Part shown: piece by piece, positions 34,264 through 44,637 of the stretch | Layout: each line of letters opens with the position of its first letter | Numbering within the stretch: position 1 is the first letter of the stretch | NCBI GenBank assembly: GCA_039519185.1 | Contig: CM076851.1 | Location: 48,900,751-48,964,750 of the forward strand | Source: Astragalus membranaceus | Lineage: Eukaryota > Streptophyta > Magnoliopsida > Fabales > Fabaceae | DNA: 64,000 nt | Reading direction: 5' to 3' | Position numbers and translations under genes: made by a program | The notes under the pieces: generated by a model | The model's input: only the letters and a program-made list of their open reading frames with translations | Database searches by the model: none | Told to the model about the DNA's origin: nothing

Positions 34264-34710
34264 ACACAAATTGAATCAATTAAACTGTTTTATACACTTC
34301 CAATCTTTCAAAATTATTTTTTATCACAAATCCATCCTTGTTTAGAAAAATATTGGGAGAGGGAGAAATTTTACTAATCAAAGTGGTACTAATGGTCATT
34401 TTACAACTGCCGCTGAGGGGATTTGAACTCAACACCTTAAAGATATATAAATCCAACAATATGATTGAAAAAACAATAAGCCGTGATTTTTAAGTTAAAG
34501 AAAATTGACAATAAAATCATATATATTCTCTTGAATTTTACAATAGATGGACATGATTGGTTCGAAAATATTTGGCAATCAAATTAAAAAAAGCTAAAAT
34601 TATAATTTACCCAAGGAATAACTATTGAATCCAAAACAATTTTCCGAAAAAAAAAAAGGTAAATACAATCATAGAAGAACTTCAAAAAGAAGGATGAGTA
34701 TATGAGTTTA
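34264..34710. other. AT-rich DNA without recognisable gene
   Basis: No coding or repeat structure was recognised. Confidence 0.4.
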
Positions 34711-34713
34711 TTA

Positions 34714-34963
34714 CTCCCTCCGTTTTAAAATAAATGTTGTTCAAGGTGCCGCGATCTCTGGGAGGCCGTGATTTTATGTGTCGGCGACAAAGTTGCGGCG
34801 GTTCTGACCACCGTCGTGCACACCCACCACTACCAGTTTTTGGTATTAAGAAATGTAATGATTAAAAAAAATAGATATTTGATTAAATTATCCTTATCAA
34901 CTATTGGTTTCTTTTCTACTATCATTAATGCAAAATAATACTAATGTTTTGGAACAGAGGAAG
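34714..34963. mobile_element. Stowaway-like MITE with a GC-rich insert
   Basis: The left end CTCCCTCCGTTTTAAAATAA has TTA before it. The right end TTTTGGAACAGAGGAAG is followed by TTTA; the ends are imperfect inverted repeats. A GC-rich stretch at 34745-34840 is unlike the rest. Confidence 0.65.
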
Positions 34964-35173
34964 TTTACTTATTTCAATTAGTTCCTGCCTTTTTTCTGAA
35001 AAGGTAAGATATTAATTATTATTATAAAGTATTAAAGGTACTCAAAACTCAAACTATCTAACAAAAACATCTACAAATAATACGCTTATGGAAAAAATCA
35101 ACAAATAGTACACAAGAAATTAGTAAAAAAAATAAAAATAAAAATCTCCAAAAGATTTTAGAGCTACCTCATA

Positions 35174-35681
35174 CTCTCTCCGTCCAATTTTTAACGTAGT
35201 TTAAGGTTTTGGCACACATTTTAAAAAAAAAAATGATTAATGGTCTAGATTTGATAAAAAGTACGGTATAATTTACCTTTTAACCCTTTGTCTCTCAAGA
35301 TAGATAAATATGAATCATTTAATGGATGTAAAAAATGGGTGTTTCTAGGGTGAGGAAGCAAATCAAATCCCTCACCGGTGAGCCACTAAAATTGACTGTA
35401 GTATATTATGTAAAATGCTATGGCTGGTTAAGATTGAATCAACTAGTAAAATGCTACGGCTGGTTGATGAATTTTTATACTACATCCTACGATAATATTT
35501 AATGATTCACCGGTGAGGGATTTGATTTGCTCCCTCACCATAGAAGCATCCGTCAAAAATTCTCTTAAAAAATAGAGGCATGGATGAAAAAATTATTAAC
35601 GCTTCATCGAAAAAGTAAAATCACAATCAATTTGGGACAAATTAATTTTGCTAAAATAACATACAAAATGGGACTGAGGGA
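35174..35681. mobile_element. Second Stowaway-like MITE, hosting another MITE
   Basis: The left end CTCTCTCCGTCCAATTTTTA after TA is mirrored by AAAATGGGACTGAGGGA at the right end. It is split by an inverted-repeat element at 35348-35540. Confidence 0.65.
35348..35540. mobile_element. 193-bp inverted-repeat MITE nested in the Stowaway-like MITE
   Basis: The left arm GGGTGAGGAAGCAAATCAAA continues through CCCTCACCGGTGA. The right arm TCACCGGTGAGGGATTTG continues to CTCCCTCACC. The arms, about 33 bp, are nearly perfect inverted repeats, and inner segments (ATGCTATGGCTGG and ATGCTACGGCTGG) are also repeated. Family unknown. Confidence 0.8.
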
Positions 35682-35809
35682 ATAATCAACAAAAAGTAGA
35701 CATCATATAATTTTACTTCATTTTATAAATGAATATCATCGTAAGCCAATATTCATAAGGGATTACATAGTAGTTATGGAATATTGATATCTTTGCTAAT
35801 GAGCGCAAA

Positions 35810-36302
35810 TTAACAAATAAAATCACAAGTACATACGAAGATAGGTGAACCTGGATCACCATTACAAGATCCTATGCCCTGATTGAATTGTGCACCACAT
35901 TTATCATTGCAACATGAACTATCACATTCATTATCGCATAGACCAAGAGCACCTTGGCATGTCCTGTTAGTTTGGAATGGACCAGGCTTAGCATCACAGG
36001 AGTAATTACAGGTGCAATCTCCTGTGCCATAATTAAAAGATGAAGTTGCACCATTCCACTGGCCTTGACACTTCAAATCACAGCATCCTGGCGAATCACA
36101 TTTTCCAACAACTTCATTGCATTGCTCGTGATCATTTTGCCCTGTAGGGTCCAAATATTTAAATATTAATCGTAAGACCATAAAATAATAAATAAAGAAA
36201 AAAATATTGAGGTTAAACAAAGTGACTAGCTATACCTGCTTCGATCACAAGAAAGAGGACCATGAAGACAACATAGCTGGAGATTACTTTCACCATCACC
36301 AT
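35810..36302 (-). CDS. Secreted defensin-like (DEFL) peptide with two cysteine domains
   Basis: A two-exon minus-strand gene. Exon 1 is 36302-36236, the intron is 36235-36142 (GT at 36235-36234, AG at 36143-36142; 94 nt) and exon 2 is 36141-35810. The protein is 132 residues. Exon 1 encodes a hydrophobic signal peptide (MVMVKVISSYVVFMVLFLVI, then EAG at the junction); a second in-frame ATG follows at 36296. Domain 1 has cysteines C-x6-C-x4-CC-x3-C-x17-C-x-C-x3-C. Domain 2 has C-x6-C-x3-C-x3-CC-x3-C-x10-C-x10-C-x-C-x3-C. Each has the CxxxC and CxC spacing of the CS-alpha-beta fold. The intron just after the signal peptide is typical of plant DEFL genes. Likely roles are antimicrobial defence, reproductive signalling or, in some legumes, nodule functions; sequence alone does not decide. 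No break is seen, and a TATA box lies upstream. It is the only convincing host gene in the window. Confidence 0.9.
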
Positions 36303-36373
36303 TATGTAATAGAAACTTACTTAGCCTAATCTTTTCTTCTTCTTTTTGTGGCTTGGACCCTCAAACAAAAACT

Positions 36374-36384
36374 TATATATATAG
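36374..36384 (-). promoter_or_regulatory. Probable TATA box of the defensin-like gene
   Basis: CTATATATATAAG on the minus strand, about 72-82 nt upstream of the start codon at 36302. This is a plausible distance allowing a short 5' UTR. Confidence 0.65.
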
Positions 36385-36399
36385 TGGTTCTAAAATATT

Positions 36400-36537
36400 T
36401 TTTCAAAGATTTTTGATTGCATCAAAAAAAGAAACAATTTTTGTAATTAATGACATAATCTGAATTTTAATCCAACGACTACGATTAAATATTCTCATTC
36501 CTTGTAATAACTTAGTGTTCTCACCCGGTACGCTATA

Positions 36538-36581
<44 letters not shown>

Positions 36582-37800
36582 AAATTTTCATTTTAGACAA
36601 TATACTAATGTCTTTTTAACTCATTTAAATTAATATTAAACTTTAGTTAAATATTTTTTGATATATATTAGTACTAAAAATAAACTTTAATTTAACATAA
36701 TTGTGTTGGCCAATACACCGTAGTTATATTGTTAATAATAGTTTAAATATGATTTTGTTGTTTATTTTAGACAACATATTTTTTAAAAAAACAAAATTGT
36801 AATATGATTTCTTTGGTATATAATATATTTGTAACGTGATAGAAATATAACACATATTTTTTTAAAAAAGAATATATCTCAATTTTTCAGTTTTAATTGA
36901 TAATTTCAAATCGGTATAAATAGTCTAAATTATATTTATGGCTATTTCAAATCAGCGTTTTTTATACAAATACCAATTTCCATTTTTGTTAAAATGAATT
37001 ATTAAAAATATTTCCTTCTGAATTACATTTATAGTCTTAATTATATTTATGCCAATATACAGGTTTATGACGACGTCATATAAATAGTCTAAATTATATT
37101 TATGGCTATTTACGACATTTTGTAATTAATGACGTAATTTGAGCTATGAACTTTAATCTAATGATTAGGGTTAAATGTTCTCATTTCTTATAATAACTAT
37201 GTGTTTTCACCCGATACGCTATATATATATAGAATAAACTTTCATTTTTGACAATATTTTAATGTCTTTTTAAATCATTAATACTAATATTCAAATTTAG
37301 TTTAATATTTTTTAATATATATGAATACTAAGAATAAACTTTCATTTAACATAATTGTGTTGGCCAATACACAGTACTGAAATTGTTAATAATAATTTAA
37401 ATATGATTTTGTACTTAATTTTAGACAACTTATGTTTTTTAAAAAAATTGTAATATGATTCTTTGGGTATACAAAATGTTTGTAACGTGATTAAAACTAA
37501 CATAATACATATATATTTTTTAAAAGAATATGTCTACTTTTTTCTATTTTAATTGATAAAAACAATTGACAATTTCATATTAGTATCAATAATCTTAATT
37601 ATATTTATGGCTATTTCAAATTAATGTTTTTTTATAAAAATATCAATTTCCATTTTTGTTAAAATGAACCATAAAAATCTTTCTTTTACATTTAAAGTCT
37701 TAATTATATTTATGCCAATATACATATTTAGTCATTAATCTTACGATGTTTTGTAATTAATGACGTAATATGAGTTGTGAATTTTAATCGAACGATTACA
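36400..37800. repeat. AT-rich tandem duplication upstream of the DEFL gene
   Basis: Two copies, about 36480-37130 and 37135-37800, share in order CACCCG(G/A)TACGCTATATAT, AGAATAAA(C/T)TTTCATTTT, GTGTTGGCCAATACAC and TTATATTTATGCCAATATAC. A third copy lies at 44638-45650. No coding capacity. A (TA)n run lies at 36545-36578. Confidence 0.75.
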
Positions 37801-37804
37801 GTTA

Positions 37805-37985
37805 GCGTTGAGCAAGACCCGTCTCGACCCTAAGACTCGTCCCATCTTCGTCCCATTTGACCCACAAAACATCGGGTTTATTCGGGTCTAAGGACGAGTT
37901 ATAAGGGTCTAAAGAATTGGCCCGACAAAAATTTAAGGACGGGTTCGGGTTAGGTATAACCCGTCCCAACCCGTCCCTTACTTAC
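37805..37985. repeat. GGGTCGGGTT-type repeat, possibly hAT-MITE remnant
   Basis: Repeated ACCCGTC and GGGTT(C/T)GGG words in both orientations resemble the body of hAT-type MITEs such as 49740-50048. No clear ends or target duplication were found. Confidence 0.35.
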
Positions 37986-38516
37986 TCCTCACACTATTTT
38001 TTTTAACTCTATCATACTGATAATGAGACTATTATAAATAAAATATTCAATTTAAAAACTATGTTAGTTTAAGTAGAAAAATTGTTGTAAAATACTATTA
38101 TAAAAATCATGTTTTGAGTTTGAATACATAATAAAATACCAAAGAAGTTCAATTATTGTAACACCCCTGTGGACACCCAATTTTAACCGGTACATTTTTA
38201 CTTTTTCAAAAAAAAATCACAAAAATATGTTTTTGATTCCTAATCCCTCGAATAGGTCATTTTGCGCTAATTTACTAATTTTGCGTTATTATTACTTTTT
38301 TTAGTGGTTAAAAAATATATGCTAATTCAAAAAATTACAAAGTAGATTTAATTTATTTTTCTTGTTACAATATCTTTAATTAAAAAGCAAAAATAAAAAA
38401 ATAAATAGATAAGAAATAATACAAATTACAAAAGAAAATAAAAAAGGGGAGGTGCAATAAAAAAATTATTATTACAAAAAGTAGTCGCTTTTGGGTATTT
38501 TCGGGTTTTAGTTTTT

Positions 38517-38865
38517 AGCTACTATGCGAAAGCAATTTCTCTCTCCTCGGACCTCGTTTTGACGATCCGAACGGTGAAAGTGGAGACACATGTCCCACAA
38601 ACCTGCTGTCAAAAAACAAAGATGATCCAACGGTTAACGAATCCGGAATCGCACCTTTACGGTGAGAGGTTTGAGAAAAAACGGACCAAAAACTGCAGCT
38701 ATTGCGAAGGCAATTTCTCTCTCCTCAGACCTCGTTTCGACGATCCGAACGGTGAAAGTGAAGATATATGTCTCACGAACCTGCTGTCAAAAACCAAAGA
38801 CGATCCAACTGTTAACGAATCCGGAATCGCGCTTTTACGGTGACGGGTTTGAGAAAAACGAGAAT
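38517..38865 (+). repeat. ~180-bp tandem duplication in the Tat LTR
   Basis: Both copies contain TTTCTCTCTCCTC, GACCTCGTTT, GACGATCCGAACGGTGAAAG and GGTTTGAGAAAAA. An inverted single copy is found at 31845-31990. Confidence 0.8.
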
Positions 38866-39169
38866 TGTGTTCTCTAAGTGGGAATTGCTTTCTCTATCTT
38901 GTTTTAGTCCCACATTGCTTGCAAGAAACAACAACCCTATAGCAATTGACTATAAAAGAGGTTGAGAGGTGAAGGTTTGAATGGGGAGTCATTGGCAGAT
39001 TAAGTGATCTTTTGGGCTAGCCTTTGCGGTCCAGACACTAAAAGTCTGTCTTTGATTATTTTGTAATTTTTTTGAATCGGTTTTTCGGTTCTCAAAGCAG
39101 TCCGGTTCGCAGGTGACCTGGTCAGACTGCTCGGTCCGGTTCGGCGTTCACCGCGTTCTTCAGCTTGAG

Positions 39170-39341
39170 GTTAGTTTTGTATTTATTTTTTTATATCTAT
39201 TTGTTTATTTATTTAAGTACATATTTATTGATTATTTATTTATTTCTTTAGTTTCTTTTTGTATATCTTTATTTTATGCTTGATATAAACCCTAGGGTAG
39301 AAGACTATTATTTTCTGTATATGTGTTTGTTTGTTTTGCAG
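39170..39341 (+). other. Predicted intron in the Tat LTR leader
   Basis: Donor GAG|GTTAGT at 39170, T-rich acceptor TTTTGCAG ending at 39341. It contains AACCCTAGGGTAGA, also present in the corresponding 120-nt intron at 16893-17012. Confidence 0.55.
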
Positions 39342-39860
39342 CTAGGGGGTATATTTAACATTTTGTTCCTACACACACTCCACTATCACACTTCTGCACA
39401 CACGTGAGAATAGTCCTGTACCCGGACTGGAGAATAACCTAAGTTAGAGCGAGACTGCGTAGTGATGGCCTACTGGATGTGCGTCCTGTTGGGTGGTCAC
39501 GAAAGTCTCACCTAGAGTTTGGTCCCTCTTGAGAATGCTGGCACTCCTAATAGCTTGCCTATTGTTGTTGATCAGTGTTCTTAATTGGGGTCGTTGGCTC
39601 TAGGAACCTTATTTAGGACTCTATAGAGCTACCTTTGAGAGGTACACTTGATAGAAAAAGCCTTAGATCTATTCCCAAAGGGACCCCTCTAGGACACAAA
39701 GGAGTTTAATACTTTTGCATTCAAGCAAACAATAATACAACTCCATTTTTGCAAACTGCACCCCATTTTACTATTGCACCATCTGTTTTCGTTTTTATTA
39801 TTTCCTTTTACAAAAAACCTATAAAAATAAATAGATAAATATTCATTTTCAAAAAAATAT

Positions 39861-40258
39861 AAATAGGGGACTAAATCGACTGTACAGTCGGGTTAGTCAG
39901 CTTTTTAGGTTACTAATGAACCGTTACGGATCATGTCCTAGAATCCCTATTTAAAACAAGCAATTTATAAATTAAAAAAATACAAACACATTTCTACCCA
40001 CAAATCAATATTTTAAAATAGGGGATTAAGTCGGCCGTACGGCCGGGTTAGTCAGCGTTTTAGGATGAATGAACCGTATGGATCAAGAGTCCTAAAATCC
40101 CTATTCAAATAAAATTAAACCAACACACATCAAATCATTTTCCAAAACTCAAAAAACTCCATTTTTATAAAATAGGGGACTAAGTCGACTGTACAGACGG
40201 GTTAGTCAGCGTTCTAGGACGGATGAGCTGTACAGCTCAATAATCCTAAAACCCCTAT
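39861..40258 (+). repeat. Three Y-shaped foldback units
   Basis: The units are 39861-39952, 40017-40105 and 40171-40258. Each is closed by AATAGGGGA/TCCCTATT (or ATAGGGG/CCCCTAT). Arm 1 is a palindrome: CGACTGTACAGTCG, CGGCCGTACGGCCG, and CGACTGTACAGACG in the third. Arm 2 pairs TTTTAGG with CCTAAAA-like sequence, with inner GAACCG/CGGATC or GAGCTGTACAGCTC. Stem changes are largely compensated. Confidence 0.8.
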
Positions 40259-40293
40259 ATTAAAAAACATCAACCAACAAAAATTTTCAGAAA

Positions 40294-40360
40294 GAACTAC
40301 GTGACTTTTGAGTTCCTCATTGCACCTGAGGATACGTAGGAGCGGGGCTTCCCCGTCAAG
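40294..40360 (+). promoter_or_regulatory. GAACTACG paired-hairpin module (Tat LTR)
   Basis: CTACGT pairs with ACGTAG around CCTCA/TGAGG. Hairpin 2 is CGGGG-CTT-CCCCG. This is the same layout as in the Ogre-like element despite different stems. Confidence 0.78.
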
Positions 40361-40499
40361 TCAAAATAAAATTTTCTTAAATTAATCCTTTGTAAATAAT
40401 TGTTTTTTTTTTTACTAAATCTTATTAAGTATTATTTTTTGGGTAAACAAATAATTAAACGACTTAATAATTCTTGCGCAAATCAAATTTAGGGTAACT

Positions 40500-40580
40500 G
40501 TCTTAGGACAGATGTGCTAGGGGTGCAGTGAAATTAGGTTTTCGCCCCTTCCCTACGCATAACCGACTCCCGAATCCAAC
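40500..40580 (+). promoter_or_regulatory. Conserved LTR 3'-end block
   Basis: TGTC-TTAG-GACA hairpin, then CCTTCCCTACGCATAACCGA and CTCCCGAATCC. This is homologous to 9100-9180. Confidence 0.65.
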
Positions 40581-41144
40581 CTAGTTACGCAGACCACTAA
40601 CTCTTAGGTTAGGTTTTTCTCAATTTTTCCTATTTTTAATAAATTGGGTGGCGACTCCCCGAAATATCAATTTTTGGGCCGTCTACGTCGGGACCACGGT
40701 CACGACAACCCCGGTATTTCTTTAACAAAGAAATACCTAAATATACAATTTGGTACAAATCAGAGTATAAAAATTCCTGTTCAGATATACATCTTTACAA
40801 GAAACAGCGGAAACTATAAAAATAATATTTTACAACTTCGGGTCATACGACCGAATACAGAGACAACTACAGAAGAACAAGGACAATAATAAATGAATCG
40901 ATCTTCAATCTTCTCGTCGAACCCGACAACCAACTGTGCCGCCTTCTGTCCTTATAACCTGTTCTCTGTAAAAACAACAAATATGGATTGGGTGAGACAA
41001 CTTGTCTCAGTGAGTCCTACCGTGCCCCCTCACTGACACTCGGTTCAATTTATGAAACCGTTAACAATGTTTAATTAGCTACCACTAGCTATAATCGAAA
41101 TGCCAAGAAAATCGTGTTCTCAGTTGTTTTCTAATAGCTTAGCT

Positions 41145-41285
41145 TAAACCGACTGCACAACTGCTAATCCCGGTAGCTATAGCTTAACATTGGCCGACTG
41201 CACAACTGCTAATCCCGGCAATGTTAACTTATAATCAATAACTTAGCACAAGCCGACTGCACAACTGCTAATCCCGGCAACCCGT
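41145..41285. repeat. CCGACTGCACAACTGCTAAT repeat x3 with paired flanks
   Basis: Three units: ACCG…CGGT, GCCG…CGGC and GCCG…CGGC enclose the constant ACTGCACAACTGCTAATC. The middle unit extends to AACATTG…CAATGTT. These are sub-repeats of the element C LTR. Confidence 0.75.
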
Positions 41286-41449
41286 GAGTTGACCACGCCA
41301 AAACACATTCAGGGCCTAGGTAAGGGGTCATGACTACCCTCCCTAGTATGCTACTTGTCAGGTCGTCACCCAACGCAATACGTATGACAATACGCATCAG
41401 ATTCTCGAGAGTTAGATAATTTATATCTTTTCGATCACCAAAGGATCAA

Positions 41450-41735
41450 TCATATAAGCTCATTAGATAATTTATATCTTATCGATCTATAACCCGTTTT
41501 GATGAATTTATAAACATCCGGCATTATAATCATATTGTAACGTATTATTGACTTATAACCCGTTTTGATGAATTTATAAACATCCGGCATTATAATCAAA
41601 TTGTAACGTATTATTGACTTATAACCCGTTTTGATGAATTTATAAACATCCGGCATTATAATCAAATTGTAACGTATTATTGACTTATAACCCGTTTTGA
41701 TGAATTTATAAACATCCGGCATTATAATCAAATTC
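41450..41735. repeat. 67-bp tandem repeat x4
   Basis: Units of TTATAACCCGTTTTGATGAA, TTTATAAACATCCGGC and ATTATAATCAAATTG, almost identical to each other. The repetitive 95-codon minus frame here is an artefact. Confidence 0.92.
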
Positions 41736-44048
41736 AATTAACATATATATAAACATATATATTCAGTCAGTCCATCAAACGGTGTACCCACACGTATACT
41801 AGGGTTTCGGTTTTTCAATCAAATATGCTTTTGAAACTCTTTTTCAAAATCATGAGTGAAATAAGTTCAAAATACGGTTGTCAGTAAGGCAATATCCTTA
41901 AAGTGGGTTGGGGAGAAAATTAGAAGTGATTCGGGATCGAAAGGAGCGACGAAATGAGAAATCGGAGTCCGGTAACAGCAGCTCACGCACGGTCCGTGCC
42001 CAGAGGCGCACGACCCGTGCGTGATTTACCAAAATCACACAGCCAACCCGAAGAGGACGCACGGTCCGTGCCCAGGGGCGCACGACCCGTGCGGCCTGTT
42101 CTGTTACTGAATTCTAGTTTCTCATTCCGCTTTCCATTTCTCGCCCAAATCGAATTCCGATCGTTCTCCAACCTGAAAACGGATTTAATAAACAACATTC
42201 CAGACCATATTCCAGTGAAAGCACTTAAAATCACAATTTCGCAAATTGTTCAACAATTCAATATAAACCGTAAAAACGCGATATAGCTCAAAAACGGTTT
42301 TCGGTTCCAAAATCTTTCGAAAATTGATAATTGCCTTATGACTCAACCCGATATAATTTCAAGACACGAAAAATATCCCTATCCGTGAGTAGAACTCACC
42401 GGTCGTGATGAAAATCACGGAATTGCCGAGACTTCGAGACGCCCAAAACACATAACCGCTCGAACAATCCCCGTACTTGATTTCCATGCTCCAACGAACT
42501 CGAACCCGCTTCAAAACTAGCTCAATCACAAGACCAGCTACTGGAGTGTACCCAAATGCATCGTAAATTAACGATGTACTCCCCTTGACGTTCTGATCTA
42601 ACTTCAACTCCGAGAACGCGATCATTTTTCCCAAGCTCGGTTTGGCAGCATCTGTGCATCATTTTACAACCACAATATCTCAATCAATACTTAATGAAAT
42701 GCACCAATTCCAGGGTCTATTAGAAAGGGAATTTTGTCTAGTTTCTATTGGTACAAGTTTCAGACTGATACTCTATGTATTTCGTGAGATATGGTCAGAA
42801 CAATACAGATAGGTCCAAACTGCCACTGATTCAAAATGCTAACTTGTCCGATTAATTACTCCTTCAATACTTAATGAAATTAAATGGTTCTTGAGCGAAA
42901 AATGAAGGATTTCATGTCTACTTTCAGAATCAACAAAAATGAACCTCAAAGTATGTCTGTGTAAGGAGATATACCGAAATTACTTAGACTGCCCAGAAGG
43001 GATTTGCTGCACCATTTTCCAGCAATCTTGTTTCCTTCTTCCAATCTTCTTGCCTCCACAATTATGTCTCCTATCTCTTCTACTCTGGAACCAGCAACCA
43101 AGACACCATCAATTAGCTCCAAGTTCGAAGTTTTAGGGTCCCTAGCTCCTGAGTTTGCTTCCCTCCTCAACGTGGCTTCTCAAATTGCAAGGATTTTCTC
43201 ATATGCTTCCCAAGATCACCATAAAATGCATCAAAACTGAGTTTGGTCAAGGTGGAGCTCAATATTCGAAATGGTGGAGAGGGAAAAGATGGGGAATCAG
43301 CTAGCAAGGTTACTACCAATGGAAAGAGAATTAAAAATGGAGAAGGATGGTGGCTTTGGTTCTTACATGCAATGAGGACTCACTTCCTCTTCTCCTACCC
43401 TTTCCCTTCTCTCTCATGCCTTCTCTCTATTCTCTTTCACTGGTTCTGCTTCAGAAATCTTTGAATATCAGAATGATGAGGATGGGGTACTGTTTTAATG
43501 AGCTGAGGGAGTGTTGGAAGGTTAAAGGACTAAAATACCCTTATGCACAATTTCCACTCAATCCTTTCTCTAAACTCTCCTTTCTTTCTCCATTCTCTTT
43601 CCTTTAAAAATTTCAGAATTTTCTGTGAGTGAGAGTGAGAGAACTGAATGAGATAATTATTCTCATCTGAAGAGGAATTTTAGTAAGGCTGAAATTACCA
43701 TTTTGCCCTTATTGCTAATTCTCAACTTAATCCATCAAGCACTCATCCATTCATAAGGTTTAGGAGTTTAACTACCAATCTCATGATTTTACCATGACTA
43801 GGATCCAGTTTATCATTCATCAAATGACACATCGACAATAAGAGGCGAAATGACGATTTTACCCTTGCGCTCCATTTCCCATTACAATTCACACGATTCG
43901 AATAATTTGCGCGTATTTCATATGCTTGAGTGATTAAACATCGTTTCCACGAAATTGTCATATCCATGATCCGATTTATTATCTAATCGAATAATTAAAT
44001 CGTTAGTTAATTTCGTAATCCGAAATTAACAAAATTAGGGATGTTACA

Positions 44049-44637
44049 ATCACCCCAACTTGGAAGATTTTGTCCTCAAAATCGATTATAACCTATACAC
44101 CTTGTTGACACAAACTTCATCCGAAAATCAACTACTCCGATCTTTTGATGGCAGCCACTAGTTGTTATGGACAAACAGAACACCTACAATCTGTTGAGAA
44201 CACAAACTTATAGCTTAGGGTATCTACACATTTGGCACTATCAAAGCCAGGAATACAGAAGGTTCCGGCTTAGCCGTAGCTTGAACTGGGAGGAAACGAT
44301 GTCTATGAAAGGATTATTTGAAATCAAACCACGCGGTATTCGGAGGAACGGTTTCTTCCTTTTCCGAGTTACGCTTACATAGGCGCTCGACTCATTTTAC
44401 AAAAATCTCGACTGAGGCAAACAGAGTTATTTTATAAAACAGGTTGACTTTCAGTCCAAGGAATCTAGAAACGATTTCCCTTGCAACTGAATCCAGGAAA
44501 AACTCTAAAATAATAGTAAAATATTCTTTCATTAAATCAGTTCCAAAGCTTGAAAGTACAATAGTTCCATTTGAATGAAAATTCTTTTCAATGGGGTTTC
44601 TAATGACGATAGTTTGAAAATACGACTATCCCAAAAA
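44049..44637 (-). mobile_element. Internal remnant of element C
   Basis: It begins with the polypurine tract complement and 'TTTTGTCCTCAAAATCG', usual next to 3' LTRs of this family. No gag or pol motif is readable. It joins duplicated AT-rich DNA at about 44638. Confidence 0.55.

Larger units (their letters stand above)
38168..40707 (+). mobile_element. Tat-lineage solo LTR
   Basis: This begins TGTGGACACCCAATTTTAAC and ends CGGTCACGACA, with an exact 5-bp duplication ACCCC at 38163-38167 and 40708-40712. It contains a duplicated ~180-bp module (38517-38865), a probable TATA context (CTATAAAAGAGG near 38950), a predicted intron (39170-39341), three Y-shaped foldback units (39861-40258), a GAACTACG module (40294) and a conserved end block (40500-40580). 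No internal domain flanks it, hence a solo LTR. Confidence 0.92.
38157..44048 (-). mobile_element. Gypsy LTR (TGTAACACCCCGGTATTTC type), interrupted; 3' LTR of element C
   Basis: This starts TGTAACACCCC at 38157 and resumes GGTATTTC at 40713 after a nested Tat LTR. It ends GGGATGTTACA at 44048. Immediately beyond, 44049-44066 read on the minus strand gives CAAGTTGGGGTGAT, a polypurine tract, so this is the 3' LTR of a minus-strand element. About 3.3 kb remain once the nested LTR is removed. It holds sub-repeats at 41150-41290 and 41450-41735 and GCACGG palindromes at 41985-42095. The short frames in it (such as 43004-43240) show no known motif. Confidence 0.85.

Noticed and set aside
35872..36054. 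60-codon frame overlapping the defensin-like gene
   Set aside because: A shadow of exon 2 in another frame, without cysteine pattern or signal peptide.
41450..41737. 95-codon repetitive minus frame
   Set aside because: Direct reading of a 67-bp tandem repeat.
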